Shown here piece by piece: positions 33,814 through 43,046 of a DNA stretch of 64,000 bases; within the stretch, counting starts at the first letter, position 1; every line of letters starts with the position of its first letter. The notes under the pieces were generated by a model. The model did not search any database. It had not been told where the DNA came from and saw nothing but the letters and a program-made list of their open reading frames with translations. A program made the translations under genes and the position numbers. This DNA comes from Flavobacterium turcicum (GTDB taxonomy: Bacteria; Bacteroidota; Bacteroidia; Flavobacteriales; Flavobacteriaceae). Location of the stretch: positions 1 to 64,000 of the forward strand of contig NZ_JAAOBY010000008.1 in the NCBI RefSeq assembly GCF_011365745.1, given 5' to 3'.

Positions 33814-36800
33814 ATGATGAAAAATACGCTTTTACTTCTGCTGTTCCTTGTTTCGTGCGGGTCTATCGCACAAACTAAAGGTGAAGTTGTTTTAGATTGG
33901 GTTGCAAAAAAAGAGATGTTTTATGGCGATTTCAAACGAGTAATTCCGTCCTTTTCAAATCTTGGTTTTGAGTATAATGATGCTAACAAAAGCATTATGT
34001 ATACCCACCGTGTCGTTCAGCCTATTGTTTTTGATGAAGGTGTTCTGCAAATTACAGCGGTGAATTACCAGATGATGGATTTTGATGAGTTAGGAGAGTT
34101 GGATTTAAAAGCAATTCCAGACAAAGTTGTGGCTGAACTTGATATTAAAAAGTCGCGTGATCGATGGGATGCTTTTATTCATATTTCGCCAATTGTAAAA
34201 GATGGTTTGGGTTTAAAAAAAATTGTTTCGTTTTCGTATCAAATTAATTCCGCTGCTTCAAGATTGCTTACAGAAAATGCACGAAGTAATGCAATTACTA
34301 ATTCAGTGCTAGCTAGTGGTAATTGGTATCGATTTTATATAGAAAAATCCGGAGCTTACAGAATTAGTCGCTCTTTTTTGCAACAGTTAGGTATTGATGT
34401 AGGTAGAGTTGATCCACGTAAAATTAAAATTTATGGTAACGGTGGTAAAATGTTGCCGCTTGCTAATTCAATTTTTTATCCAAATGATCTTGTTGAGAAT
34501 GCCATTCAGGTCATAGGTGAAACGGATGGTATTTTTAATAATGAAGATTTTATTCTTTTTTATGGTGAAGGTGTTGCCAATTGGAATGACGAAAGTAGGA
34601 CACATCAAAATTTATACGATAGCAAATCTTATTATTATATCAATGTTCAAGGTGCCGATGGAAAGCGAATGACTCCTCTTCCGCAGCCGTCTGCAGCGGC
34701 TACATTAAATATTAATTCATTTGACGATTACCAATTTTACGAACAAGATTTGGTAAATGTAGCTCGATTGGGCAGGCAGTGGTTTGGAGAAATTTTTGAT
34801 GTGAAAGCAGAGCAAGAGTTTGATTTTTCCTTTCCTAATATTGATACCTCAAGCCCTATTAAATTAATGGTGACGGCAGCATCAGCCTCTTTTGCCACAA
34901 CTAATTTCGAAATAAGTGCCAATGGCGCAGTTACTGGATCATTATCTTTTCCTGCTTTGAACGCGGCTTCGGATGTGGCTTATTTTGCTGCATCGCTTCC
35001 TGCTAACACTCAATTTACGGCGGCAGAAACGGTTAAAATAAAATTGAAATACAACAACAACGGTGTTCCGGGTTCTCGAGGTTTTTTAGATCATATTAGG
35101 TTGCAAGCCAAAAGAAAATTACAAGGTTATGGCAAACAATTTCTTTTTCAATACGAGCAAGCCGCTTCTAGTAGTGGTGTTGCTAATTATGTTGTTGCTA
35201 ACGCAGCGCAGATAAGTCAAATTTGGGATGTGACAGATTTATACAACGTTACATCGCTTGCTAATTCCAATCAAAATACTATTAATTTTAAAGCAGTTCT
35301 TGGTGAGGTTCGCAAATATGTTGCAATAGATAATGCTGATTATTTAGAGCCAATGCGAGAAGCCAATGCAAAAGTTGCAAATCAGAATTTGAAAGGAACC
35401 TTATTAAAAAATGAGCAAGGTAATTTTCAGGATATTGATTACGCGATTTTTGCACCTTCATTTCTGCTTTCGCAAGCGGAGCGATTGGCAGCGTTTCATC
35501 GTACTAATTCCAATTTAAAGGTAAGGGTAATTCCGTTAGAGCAAATTTATCAGGAATTCTCATCAGGAAAACAAGATATTGCAGCTATTAGAAATTGTGT
35601 TAAATATATGTATCAAAATGCTTCTTCTCCGGACAAGCGTATCAAGTACATAAATCTTTTTGGAGATGCTTCTTACGACTATAAAAACAGAATCCCTAAT
35701 AATTCAAATATTGTTCCTATCTATCACTCCTTAAATAGTAATACATCTGGAGAATCGTCATATGCCTCTGATGATTTCTACGGATTAATGGATGCTAATG
35801 AAGGGAATATTGTGTCTCGTTTTGGTGGAATAGATATTGCGGTAGGACGAATGTTAGTAAATGATAGCAAGCAAGCTGAAGAAATGGTTACCAAAGTTTT
35901 TGAATACCATGATTTGGCCTCTTACGGAAGTTGGCGAAACAATTTTGTTTTGGTTTCCGATGATTCTGACGTGCCGTCAGATGCGAACTTACAAAACAAG
36001 CAAAATAATTTAGCAAATACGATCATAACCGAAAAGCCTTTTTTTAACGTCAGTAAAATTCTGTTGGATTCTTATACACAAGAGGCCTCTGCAGGAGGTT
36101 CGCGTTATCCAAAAGCGAGAACTGATTTCTTTAATGCTTTTGAAAAAGGAGCCCTTGTATTTAATTATCTCGGTCATGGTGGCGAGGATGGATTGTCAGC
36201 AGAACGTATTTGGGAAAAATCAGATGGACAAAACTTGAGTAATCGTTACAAATATCCTTTGTTTATAACCATCACTTGTGATTTTTCGCGCTTTGATAAC
36301 CCGTTTCGTCCAACTGCTGGTGAATTTACTTATTGGAATCCCAAGGGTGGTGCTATTGCAATGATCACCACAATTAGATCTATTGGTCAATTTAGTGCCG
36401 AAACTTTCAATGATACGTTTACCAAAAATCTGCTTTCCTATGGTTCTAATCAATACACAACGATTGCTGAGGCATTGCGTATTTCAAAAAATAGTAATCC
36501 CACATCGGCAACAAACGTGGTTTTTTACATTGGTGATCCTGCGTTGATGCTTGCTATTGCTAAACCAAAAATTAGACTAACTAGAGTTAATGATATTCCC
36601 GTTACAGATGTGCTTCCTGATTTTAAATCGCTTTCTAAAATAAAATTAGCTGGAGAAATTACAGATGAGAACAACAATCCGCTTACGTTCTACAACGGAG
36701 AACTTAGTACTTCTGTTTATGATAAAATGATTGCTCGCAGCACCTTTAATAATGATGGGAATAGTCCGCCAATCAATTTTAATGTTTTAGGTGAGACTAT

Positions 36801-37647
36801 TTTTAGAGGAAACGCAAGTATTACTGCGGGGAAGTTCGAGTTTAGTTTTGTCGTACCGCGTGATATTAGAGTTCCTATTGGCGAAGGGCGTATTAGTTTT
36901 TATGCTAAAAGAGCACAAGTTTTACAAAATGAAGCGGGATTTGATACTACCATAAAGGTAGGTGGTATTAACGAAAATGCAGTGGCAGACAATATTAGTC
37001 CGAGAGTGCAGTTATATATGAACGACGAGACATTTGTATCAGGAGGAGTTACAAATGCTTCGCCCTTTTTTGTAGCTTACCTTGAAGATGAGAACGGTAT
37101 TAACACAGCTAGCGGAATTGGTCATGATATAATTGCAGTTTTAGATGGAGATGTCAACAATCCTTTTATTCTCAATGATTACTATCAAGCAAATGTTGAT
37201 GATTTTACAAAAGGTACGTTGCGTTTTCCACTGCGTAATTTGGAGCCTGGTTTGCATATTATAACCTTTACAGCTTGGGATGTGTATAATAATCCAGTTA
37301 CGTCAGAAATCCAATTTGTTGTGGTGGGCGATGATGCAGTGAGTTTGACTAGGGTGCTAAATTATCCCAACCCTTTTGTGAGTTACACGGAGTTTTGGTT
37401 TACACACAATAGGCCGTTTGAGCCTTTAGAAGTGCAAGTGCAAGTCATGACGGTAACAGGAAAAGTGGTGTGGACCAAAAACCAAGTCGTTACTACCTCA
37501 GGGTTCTTGTCAAAAGACATTACTTGGGACGGAAAGGATGATTTTGGAGACCGATTAGGTAAGGGCGTTTATGTGTATAAGTTGACAGTAAAATCAACTT
37601 TAACCAACAAAAAATCCGAAAAATTTGAAAAACTTGTAATCCTTTAA
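33814..37647 (+). CDS. porU: Type IX secretion system sortase PorU
   Basis: 1277 residues from the Met codon at 33814, where a signal peptide (MMKNTLLLLL...SIAQ) begins. The frame opens 21 codons earlier at 33751, which would bury the signal. The middle is a gingipain-type C25 peptidase domain: NYLGHGGEDGL gives His788 and FITITCDFSRFDNPF gives Cys822, the catalytic pair. The C-terminus (LNYPNPFVSYTEF, VVWTKNQVVTTSG, GDRLGKGVYVYKLTV) is a CTD-like fold. PorU cleaves T9SS signals from cargo and attaches the cargo to the cell surface. It precedes porV and diverges from gldJ. It would process T9SS cargo bearing cleavable CTDs. Confidence 0.95.
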   Translation: MMKNTLLLLLFLVSCGSIAQTKGEVVLDWVAKKEMFYGDFKRVIPSFSNLGFEYNDANKSIMYTHRVVQPIVFDEGVLQITAVNYQMMDFDELGELDLKAIPDKVVAELDIKKSRDRWDAFIHISPIVKDGLGLKKIVSFSYQINSAASRLLTENARSNAITNSVLASGNWYRFYIEKSGAYRISRSFLQQLGIDVGRVDPRKIKIYGNGGKMLPLANSIFYPNDLVENAIQVIGETDGIFNNEDFILFYGEGVANWNDESRTHQNLYDSKSYYYINVQGADGKRMTPLPQPSAAATLNINSFDDYQFYEQDLVNVARLGRQWFGEIFDVKAEQEFDFSFPNIDTSSPIKLMVTAASASFATTNFEISANGAVTGSLSFPALNAASDVAYFAASLPANTQFTAAETVKIKLKYNNNGVPGSRGFLDHIRLQAKRKLQGYGKQFLFQYEQAASSSGVANYVVANAAQISQIWDVTDLYNVTSLANSNQNTINFKAVLGEVRKYVAIDNADYLEPMREANAKVANQNLKGTLLKNEQGNFQDIDYAIFAPSFLLSQAERLAAFHRTNSNLKVRVIPLEQIYQEFSSGKQDIAAIRNCVKYMYQNASSPDKRIKYINLFGDASYDYKNRIPNNSNIVPIYHSLNSNTSGESSYASDDFYGLMDANEGNIVSRFGGIDIAVGRMLVNDSKQAEEMVTKVFEYHDLASYGSWRNNFVLVSDDSDVPSDANLQNKQNNLANTIITEKPFFNVSKILLDSYTQEASAGGSRYPKARTDFFNAFEKGALVFNYLGHGGEDGLSAERIWEKSDGQNLSNRYKYPLFITITCDFSRFDNPFRPTAGEFTYWNPKGGAIAMITTIRSIGQFSAETFNDTFTKNLLSYGSNQYTTIAEALRISKNSNPTSATNVVFYIGDPALMLAIAKPKIRLTRVNDIPVTDVLPDFKSLSKIKLAGEITDENNNPLTFYNGELSTSVYDKMIARSTFNNDGNSPPINFNVLGETIFRGNASITAGKFEFSFVVPRDIRVPIGEGRISFYAKRAQVLQNEAGFDTTIKVGGINENAVADNISPRVQLYMNDETFVSGGVTNASPFFVAYLEDENGINTASGIGHDIIAVLDGDVNNPFILNDYYQANVDDFTKGTLRFPLRNLEPGLHIITFTAWDVYNNPVTSEIQFVVVGDDAVSLTRVLNYPNPFVSYTEFWFTHNRPFEPLEVQVQVMTVTGKVVWTKNQVVTTSGFLSKDITWDGKDDFGDRLGKGVYVYKLTVKSTLTNKKSEKFEKLVIL

Positions 37648-37663
37648 TAATATAGTATATTTG
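37634..37663 (+). promoter_or_regulatory. Internal promoter of porV
   Basis: TTG (37634-37636, inside the last codons of porU), exactly 19 bases, then TATATTTG (37656-37663). porV begins at 37686. This gives porV a transcript independent of porU. Confidence 0.68.
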
Positions 37664-37685
37664 TTCCTTAAATTTTAGCATCATA

Positions 37686-38849
37686 ATGAAAAAAATAATA
37701 CCACTATTTATATTTATTTTTGCTTGTAAGAGCGCTGTGGCGCAAGAGAGAACCCTTAATCCAGGTGTTCCATTTCTATTAGTCGCTGCTGATGCAAGAG
37801 CTGCCGGTATGGGTGATATTGGTGTAGCCACATCTGCCGATGCCACTTCGCAACAATGGAATCCCGCTAAATATGCTTTTGCAGAAGATGCAAAAGGGTT
37901 TTCAGTAAGTTATACTCCATATTTAACAGACTTGGTTAATGATATTTCGTTGGCGCAGCTAACTTACTATCAAAAAATCGACGAGAAAAGTGCCTTTGCA
38001 GGTAGCTTGCGTTATTTTGGATTAGGCGATATTGAATTACGTGATAATGCGATTGATCCAGCAAGAATTGTTTCTCCAAATGAGCTAGCACTTGATGCTT
38101 CGTATTCTTTAAAGTTAAGCGAAAAATTTTCGATGGCTGTTGGTGGCCGATTCATAAATTCTAATTTAAAAGTGGCGTCGGATAATACAGATGCAAGTTC
38201 AGCAAGTACCTTTGCCGTTGATGTTGCTGGTTTCTTTCAGTCTGAGGAAATAGCATACAATGATTTTAATGGTCGCTGGAGAGCAGGTTTCAATATCCAA
38301 AACTTAGGTCCAAAAATTAGTTATGACAATGACGATTTTAACAGCAACTTTATTCCAGCTAATTTAAAAATAGGATCTGGTTTCGATTTTATCCTAGATG
38401 ATTTTAATAAAGTAGCGCTTAATGTTGAATTTAATAAGTTACTAATTCCAAGTTTTCAAGATTCAGATTTAAATGGAGATGGTGATGTTACCAATGAGGA
38501 AGTAAATCAAAACAGAAATAATTACCGTTCTATAGGTTGGACTTCAGGTGTTTTTAAATCTTTTGGAGATGCGCCAGGTGGTTTCAGCGAAGAATTGCAA
38601 GAGGTGACTTATGCTGTTGGTGCTGAATATATGTATCAAGACTCTTTCGCCTTGCGAATGGGTTACTTTCACGAAAGTCCAGAAAAAGGAGCTCGACAAT
38701 TTTTTAGTTTAGGTGCAGGTTTTAAATATACAGCAATCAAAGTAGATGTTTCTTATTTGTTTTCTGCGTCAAATGTTCGAAACCCATTAGAAAACACCTT
38801 GCGATTTTCACTAACGTTTAATTTTGGTGACAAATACGAAGTGTATTAA
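37686..38849 (+). CDS. porV: Type IX secretion outer-membrane protein PorV
   Basis: 387 residues. A signal peptide ends near AVAQE. The mature protein starts ERTLNPGVPFLLVAADARAAGMGDIGVATSADATSQQWNPAKYAF, the well-conserved PorV/LptO (FadL-like) opening. The rest is a beta-barrel ending in TLRFSLTFNFGDKYEVY. PorV acts as a shuttle carrying T9SS substrates from the SprA translocon to PorU. The gene follows porU by 38 bp with its own promoter-like sequence and is followed by a strong terminator. Confidence 0.95.
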   Translation: MKKIIPLFIFIFACKSAVAQERTLNPGVPFLLVAADARAAGMGDIGVATSADATSQQWNPAKYAFAEDAKGFSVSYTPYLTDLVNDISLAQLTYYQKIDEKSAFAGSLRYFGLGDIELRDNAIDPARIVSPNELALDASYSLKLSEKFSMAVGGRFINSNLKVASDNTDASSASTFAVDVAGFFQSEEIAYNDFNGRWRAGFNIQNLGPKISYDNDDFNSNFIPANLKIGSGFDFILDDFNKVALNVEFNKLLIPSFQDSDLNGDGDVTNEEVNQNRNNYRSIGWTSGVFKSFGDAPGGFSEELQEVTYAVGAEYMYQDSFALRMGYFHESPEKGARQFFSLGAGFKYTAIKVDVSYLFSASNVRNPLENTLRFSLTFNFGDKYEVY

Positions 38850-38875
38850 AATTTAATTCAATAATAAATAACGAT

Positions 38876-38920
38876 CCAAATTTCATTCCGAGTAGTCGAA
38901 TGAAATTTGGATTTTTTTTC
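38876..38920 (+). terminator. Terminator of porV
   Basis: Perfect 13-bp stem CCAAATTTCATTC (38876-38888) / GAATGAAATTTGG (38898-38910) followed by A and a run of eight T. The T-run ends about ten bases before the cdd start codon. Confidence 0.88.
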
Positions 38921-38930
38921 CTTACAAAAA

Positions 38931-39413
38931 ATGAAAACAATTGCAATTACAACAGAATTTAATGTGTTTGATGCGCCAACTGATTTACCTGCTCCAGTTC
39001 AGGAATTGATGGGAAAAGCTGTCGAAGCACGAAAAAATGCCTATGCCCCTTATTCACAATTTAGAGTGGGTGTTGCGCTGCTGTTAGACAATGGCGAGAT
39101 AATTACTGGGTCTAATCAAGAAAATGCAGCATACCCATCGGGACTTTGCGCAGAGAGAGTTGCCATTTTTTATGCTGGTGCAAAATATCCGCAGGCAAAA
39201 ATAATGCAAATGGCCATTACTGCAGCTTCTGATACGAATCAAACTACAGCGCCAATTCCACCATGTGGATCCTGCAGGCAGTCTATTGCAGAGTACGAAA
39301 TCAAACAAGAGGTTCCAATAGAAATATATTTTATGGGTGAAATAGGAGCAGTATATCAATCAGATTCTCTCAAAAATCTACTGCCCTTTATGTTCGATAA
39401 AAAATTCTTGTAA
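38931..39413 (+). CDS. cdd: Cytidine deaminase
   Basis: 160 residues from the ATG at 38931; an upstream in-frame TTG at 38907 lies inside the terminator stem and is rejected. Homotetrameric-type cytidine deaminase motifs are present: AYAPYSQFRVGVALL, NAAYPSGLCAERVA (His replaced by Cys, with catalytic Glu) and PPCGSCRQSI (two zinc cysteines). It deaminates cytidine/deoxycytidine in pyrimidine salvage. It has almost no room for a promoter between the porV terminator and its ATG. Confidence 0.94.
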   Translation: MKTIAITTEFNVFDAPTDLPAPVQELMGKAVEARKNAYAPYSQFRVGVALLLDNGEIITGSNQENAAYPSGLCAERVAIFYAGAKYPQAKIMQMAITAASDTNQTTAPIPPCGSCRQSIAEYEIKQEVPIEIYFMGEIGAVYQSDSLKNLLPFMFDKKFL

Positions 39414-39556
39414 AAGCGCCAAAAATTGGTGTTTATATTTTAGTTCTAGGTTGGAATGTCTTATTTTTGCATTTCGCAAATTTGTGGGAGGAAACTATTT
39501 TGCGTTATAGGTACAAATTGATAACACAATAACACTTTAGCAAAAGAAAAAGTCAG

Positions 39557-40555
39557 ATGAAAGAAGTTACAAAAGAAGTATATTTAAAGTGGTATGAAGA
39601 TATGCTGCTTTGGAGAAAGTTTGAGGATAAGCTTGCCGCTTTATACATCCAACAAAAAGTTAGAGGATTTCTACATTTATACAACGGTCAAGAAGCTGTA
39701 TTAGCAGGGGCTTTACATGCTATGGATTTGACAAAAGATAAAATGATTACAGCTTACCGTAATCACGTACAGCCAATTGGTATGGGCGTTGATCCAAAAA
39801 GAGTAATGGCAGAACTTTTAGGAAAAGTAACTGGTACTTCAAAAGGTATGGGTGGTTCAATGCATATTTTTTCTAAAGAGCATGGTTTTTACGGAGGTCA
39901 TGGAATTGTAGGTGCTCAAATTCCAGTAGGTGCTGGATTGGCTTTTGCTGATAAGTATTTTAATACTGGTGGAGTAACATTAACTTATTTTGGAGATGGT
40001 GCTGCACGTCAAGGTTCTTTGCACGAGGCATTTAACATGGCTATGTTGTGGAAACTTCCTGTGGTTTTTATCGTAGAAAATAACGGATATGCAATGGGGA
40101 CATCTGTAGAGAGAACAGCGAACCATACTGATATTTGGAAATTAGGTCTAGGATACGAAATGCCATGTGGTCCTGTTGACGGAATGAATCCTGTAAAAGT
40201 AGCAGAGGCAATGACAGAAGCAATTGAAAGAGCACGTCGCGGAGATGGTCCAACGTTTTTAGAAATGAAAACTTACCGTTATAGAGGGCATTCTATGTCA
40301 GATGCGCAATTGTACCGTTCAAAAGATGAGGTTGAAGAGTACAAAAAAATAGATCCAATTACACAAGTTTTAGACATAATCAAAGATGAAAATTATGCTA
40401 CTGCCGAAGAAATTGAAGCAATTGATCAACGCGTAAAAGATTTAGTAGAGGAATGTGCAACATTTGCTGAAGAGTCGGATTATCCGCCAATACAACAATT
40501 GTATGACGTAGTATACGAACAAGAAAACTATCCTTTTATACCTCATAAACTATAA
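39557..40555 (+). CDS. pdhA: Pyruvate dehydrogenase E1 component, alpha subunit
   Basis: 332 residues. It is a thiamine-diphosphate enzyme with LWRKFEDKLAALYIQQKVRGFLHLYNGQEA, the GDGAARQGSLHEAFNMAMLWKLPVVFIVENNGYAMGT ThDP/Mg motif, and the phosphorylation-loop-like TYRYRGHSMSDAQLYRSKDEV. It decarboxylates pyruvate together with the beta subunit. The E2 gene follows 7 bp downstream. The beta subunit is not in the window, so it must be encoded elsewhere. A TATTTTTG box at 39462-39469 may be the -7 element. Confidence 0.95.
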   Translation: MKEVTKEVYLKWYEDMLLWRKFEDKLAALYIQQKVRGFLHLYNGQEAVLAGALHAMDLTKDKMITAYRNHVQPIGMGVDPKRVMAELLGKVTGTSKGMGGSMHIFSKEHGFYGGHGIVGAQIPVGAGLAFADKYFNTGGVTLTYFGDGAARQGSLHEAFNMAMLWKLPVVFIVENNGYAMGTSVERTANHTDIWKLGLGYEMPCGPVDGMNPVKVAEAMTEAIERARRGDGPTFLEMKTYRYRGHSMSDAQLYRSKDEVEEYKKIDPITQVLDIIKDENYATAEEIEAIDQRVKDLVEECATFAEESDYPPIQQLYDVVYEQENYPFIPHKL

Positions 40556-40562
40556 ATCAATT

Positions 40563-42200
40563 ATGGCAACAATAATCACAATGCCTCGTTTGAGCGATAC
40601 TATGACGGAAGGAACCGTAGCAACTTGGCTTAAAAATGTAGGTGATAAAGTAAGCGAAGGAGATATTCTTGCTGAAATTGAAACAGATAAAGCAACAATG
40701 GAATTTGAATCTTTTAATGAAGGGATTCTTTTACACATAGGCATACCAGCTGGGGAAACTGCTCCAGTTGACTCTTTGCTTGCTATTATTGGTAAAGAGG
40801 GTGAAGATATTTCAGCTTTATTAGCTGGTGGTACAGCGGCTCCAGCTGTTGAAGCAGCACCAGTTGCTGAAGCAACTCCAGTTTCGGAAGAAGTTAAAAC
40901 AGAAGTAGCAACACCTGCAACGACTTCATTACCAAAAGGAGTAGTAGTGGTTACTATGCCTCGTTTAAGCGATACTATGACCGAAGGTACTGTAGCTACT
41001 TGGTTGAAAAAAGTAGGTGATGTGGTAGCTGAAGGTGATATTTTAGCCGAAATCGAAACCGATAAAGCTACAATGGAATTTGAGTCTTTCAACGCAGGTA
41101 CGCTTTTACATATCGGAATCGAAGAAGGAAGTACTGCTGCAGTAGATAGTTTGTTAGCTATTATTGGCCCAGCAGGAACAGATGTTAGCTCATTGGCAGG
41201 AAATTATACTCCAGGTGCAGCAGCAGTAACCGCTGAAACTCCAGCAGCAGAAAAAACTCCAGAAGTTGAAGCTCCCGCAGCAGCTCCAGTTGCTCAAGAA
41301 GCAGTTGCAGGTCAGCGTATTTTGGCTTCGCCATTGGCAAAAAAAATAGCTAGCGATAAAGGCATTCAATTGAACCAAGTAAAAGGTTCAGGTGAAAATG
41401 GTCGAATCGTTAAAAGTGATGTTGAAAACTTTAGTCCAGCGGCAGCCACGCCAGTTGCTCCAGTTGCAACTACCGTTGAAACAGTAACTACACCAAAAGT
41501 AGTTGTTCCAGCAGGTGAAGTGATGACAGAGGAAATCAAGAATTCGCAAATGCGTAAAATTATCGCAAAACGTTTAGCGGAATCTTTATTTACAGCACCA
41601 CACTATAATTTAGTTATTGAAGTTTCTATGGATGATGCGATGGCTTCAAGAGCAGTGATCAATACTGTTCCTGATACAAAGGTTTCATTTAATGATATGG
41701 TGATTAAAGCATGTGCTTTGGCATTGAAAAAACATCCAAAAATTAACTCTCAGTGGAAAGAAGATGCAATTACTATCAACCACCACGTAAATATTGGAGT
41801 AGCAGTTGCGGTTGAAGACGGTTTGGTTGTTCCTGTATTGAAATTTACAGATGCAATGAGCTTATCTCAAATTGGAGCGAGTGTAAGAGATCTTGCCGGA
41901 AGAGCTAAAAACAAAAAACTAGGTCCACAAGAAATGGAAGGAAGTACCTTTACGGTTTCTAACCTTGGAATGTTTGGTATAACTGAATTCAATTCAATTA
42001 TCAATCAGCCTAACTCTGCTATTTTATCAGTAGGAGCAATTGTAGAAAAGCCAGTGGTAAAAAATGGTCAAATTGTAGTAGGTAACACAATGATGTTATC
42101 TCTTGCATGTGATCACCGTACTATTGATGGTGCTACGGGAGCGCAGTTCTTGCAAACATTAAAACAATTTATCGAAAGCCCAGTTACCATGCTGGCGTAA
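40563..42200 (+). CDS. pdhC: Dihydrolipoamide acetyltransferase (E2) of pyruvate dehydrogenase
   Basis: 545 residues. Two lipoyl domains, ~1-80 and ~127-205, each carry MPRLSDTMTEGTVATWLK and EIETDKATMEFESF, with lipoylated Lys43 and Lys168. Ala/Pro/Glu-rich hinges follow. The E3/E1-binding domain is near 250-290 (ILASPLAKKIASDKGIQLNQVKGSGENGRIVKSDV) and the catalytic CAT domain is C-terminal with SLACDHRTIDGATGAQFL. It transfers the acetyl group to CoA and forms the complex core. It is co-transcribed with pdhA and followed by a strong terminator. Confidence 0.95.
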   Translation: MATIITMPRLSDTMTEGTVATWLKNVGDKVSEGDILAEIETDKATMEFESFNEGILLHIGIPAGETAPVDSLLAIIGKEGEDISALLAGGTAAPAVEAAPVAEATPVSEEVKTEVATPATTSLPKGVVVVTMPRLSDTMTEGTVATWLKKVGDVVAEGDILAEIETDKATMEFESFNAGTLLHIGIEEGSTAAVDSLLAIIGPAGTDVSSLAGNYTPGAAAVTAETPAAEKTPEVEAPAAAPVAQEAVAGQRILASPLAKKIASDKGIQLNQVKGSGENGRIVKSDVENFSPAAATPVAPVATTVETVTTPKVVVPAGEVMTEEIKNSQMRKIIAKRLAESLFTAPHYNLVIEVSMDDAMASRAVINTVPDTKVSFNDMVIKACALALKKHPKINSQWKEDAITINHHVNIGVAVAVEDGLVVPVLKFTDAMSLSQIGASVRDLAGRAKNKKLGPQEMEGSTFTVSNLGMFGITEFNSIINQPNSAILSVGAIVEKPVVKNGQIVVGNTMMLSLACDHRTIDGATGAQFLQTLKQFIESPVTMLA

Positions 42201-42218
42201 GTAGTACACATTACATAA

Positions 42219-42258
42219 TAAACCCTTTCTAATTTCGGTTAGAAAGGGTTTTGTTTTT
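42219..42258 (+). terminator. Terminator of the pdhA-pdhC operon
   Basis: Perfect 12-bp stem AACCCTTTCTAA (42221-42232) / TTAGAAAGGGTT (42239-42250) followed by TTGTTTTTTT. Confidence 0.85.
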
Positions 42259-42287
42259 TTAATACATTTACATAAAAGCAAACAAGT

Positions 42288-42968
42288 ATGTCCGAAGAGT
42301 TGAAATATTGGTATCTTAGAGATCATAAGTTGTTCCGCACATTGAGTTTTATGCAAATCAAACAGCTTTGTATTGTGACTGGTTTTAAAAAAGCTCAAAA
42401 AGGAGAAGTTATTTATTTTTCATCTTCTGATGTCCCGAGAATTTTTTTACTCAAAAAAGGAAATATTAAAATTGTAGCCATTGATGACGATGGTAACGAA
42501 ACGATTAAGGATATCATCCAAAAAGGCGACTTGTTTGGGGAACTTTCATTGGAATCAGATAGTCAAAGTAACGAGTATGCAAAAGTTCTATCAAATGATG
42601 TAGCAATTTGCAGTTTTTTGATTTCTGATTTTGAGGAATTGTTGCTGAAAAATCCAAGTTTAGCACTCATTTACACTAAGTTTGTTGGTTTAAAAATGAA
42701 ACGTATCAAGAACAGCTATGCTAATTTGATTTCGAAAGACGCTAAAACTCGTTTGTTACAATTTTTGAAAGATTGGATTGCAAAAGAAGGAAAGATTGTA
42801 GGAGAAGCAGTCATTCTAGAAAATTATTTGACCCAAAACGATATTGCTCAAATTATTTGTACCTCAAGGCAAACAGCCACACAATTACTGAATGAATTAG
42901 AAGCAAATGGCATCATAAGTTATAGTCGCAAAGAAATTGTAATTCACAATAGTCTGGGTTTTGCCTAA
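42288..42968 (+). CDS. Crp/Fnr family transcriptional regulator
   Basis: 226 residues. The N-terminal cyclic-nucleotide-binding beta-roll (~15-120) has GEVIYFSSSDVPRIFLLKKGNIKI and GDLFGELSLESDS. The C-terminal winged helix has LTQNDIAQIICTSRQTATQLLNELEANGIISYSRKEI. No Fnr-type cysteine cluster is visible, so oxygen sensing through Fe-S is unlikely. The ligand is unknown; many Bacteroidota members bind no cAMP. It lies just upstream of a peroxiredoxin gene, so a link to oxidative-stress control is possible but unproven. Confidence 0.88.
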   Translation: MSEELKYWYLRDHKLFRTLSFMQIKQLCIVTGFKKAQKGEVIYFSSSDVPRIFLLKKGNIKIVAIDDDGNETIKDIIQKGDLFGELSLESDSQSNEYAKVLSNDVAICSFLISDFEELLLKNPSLALIYTKFVGLKMKRIKNSYANLISKDAKTRLLQFLKDWIAKEGKIVGEAVILENYLTQNDIAQIICTSRQTATQLLNELEANGIISYSRKEIVIHNSLGFA

Positions 42969-43046
42969 ATTTTAATCAACTGCAATCTAGCTGACAATTG
43001 GATGTTAAAGGTGTTTGTATTTTTACCAAATAAAAAATCAAATACT

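Noticed and set aside
40550..41092. 180-residue minus-strand ORF over the E2 lipoyl domains
   Set aside because: Low-complexity Ser/Ala/Thr mirror of the Ala/Pro linkers and lipoyl repeats; the plus strand is clearly coding.
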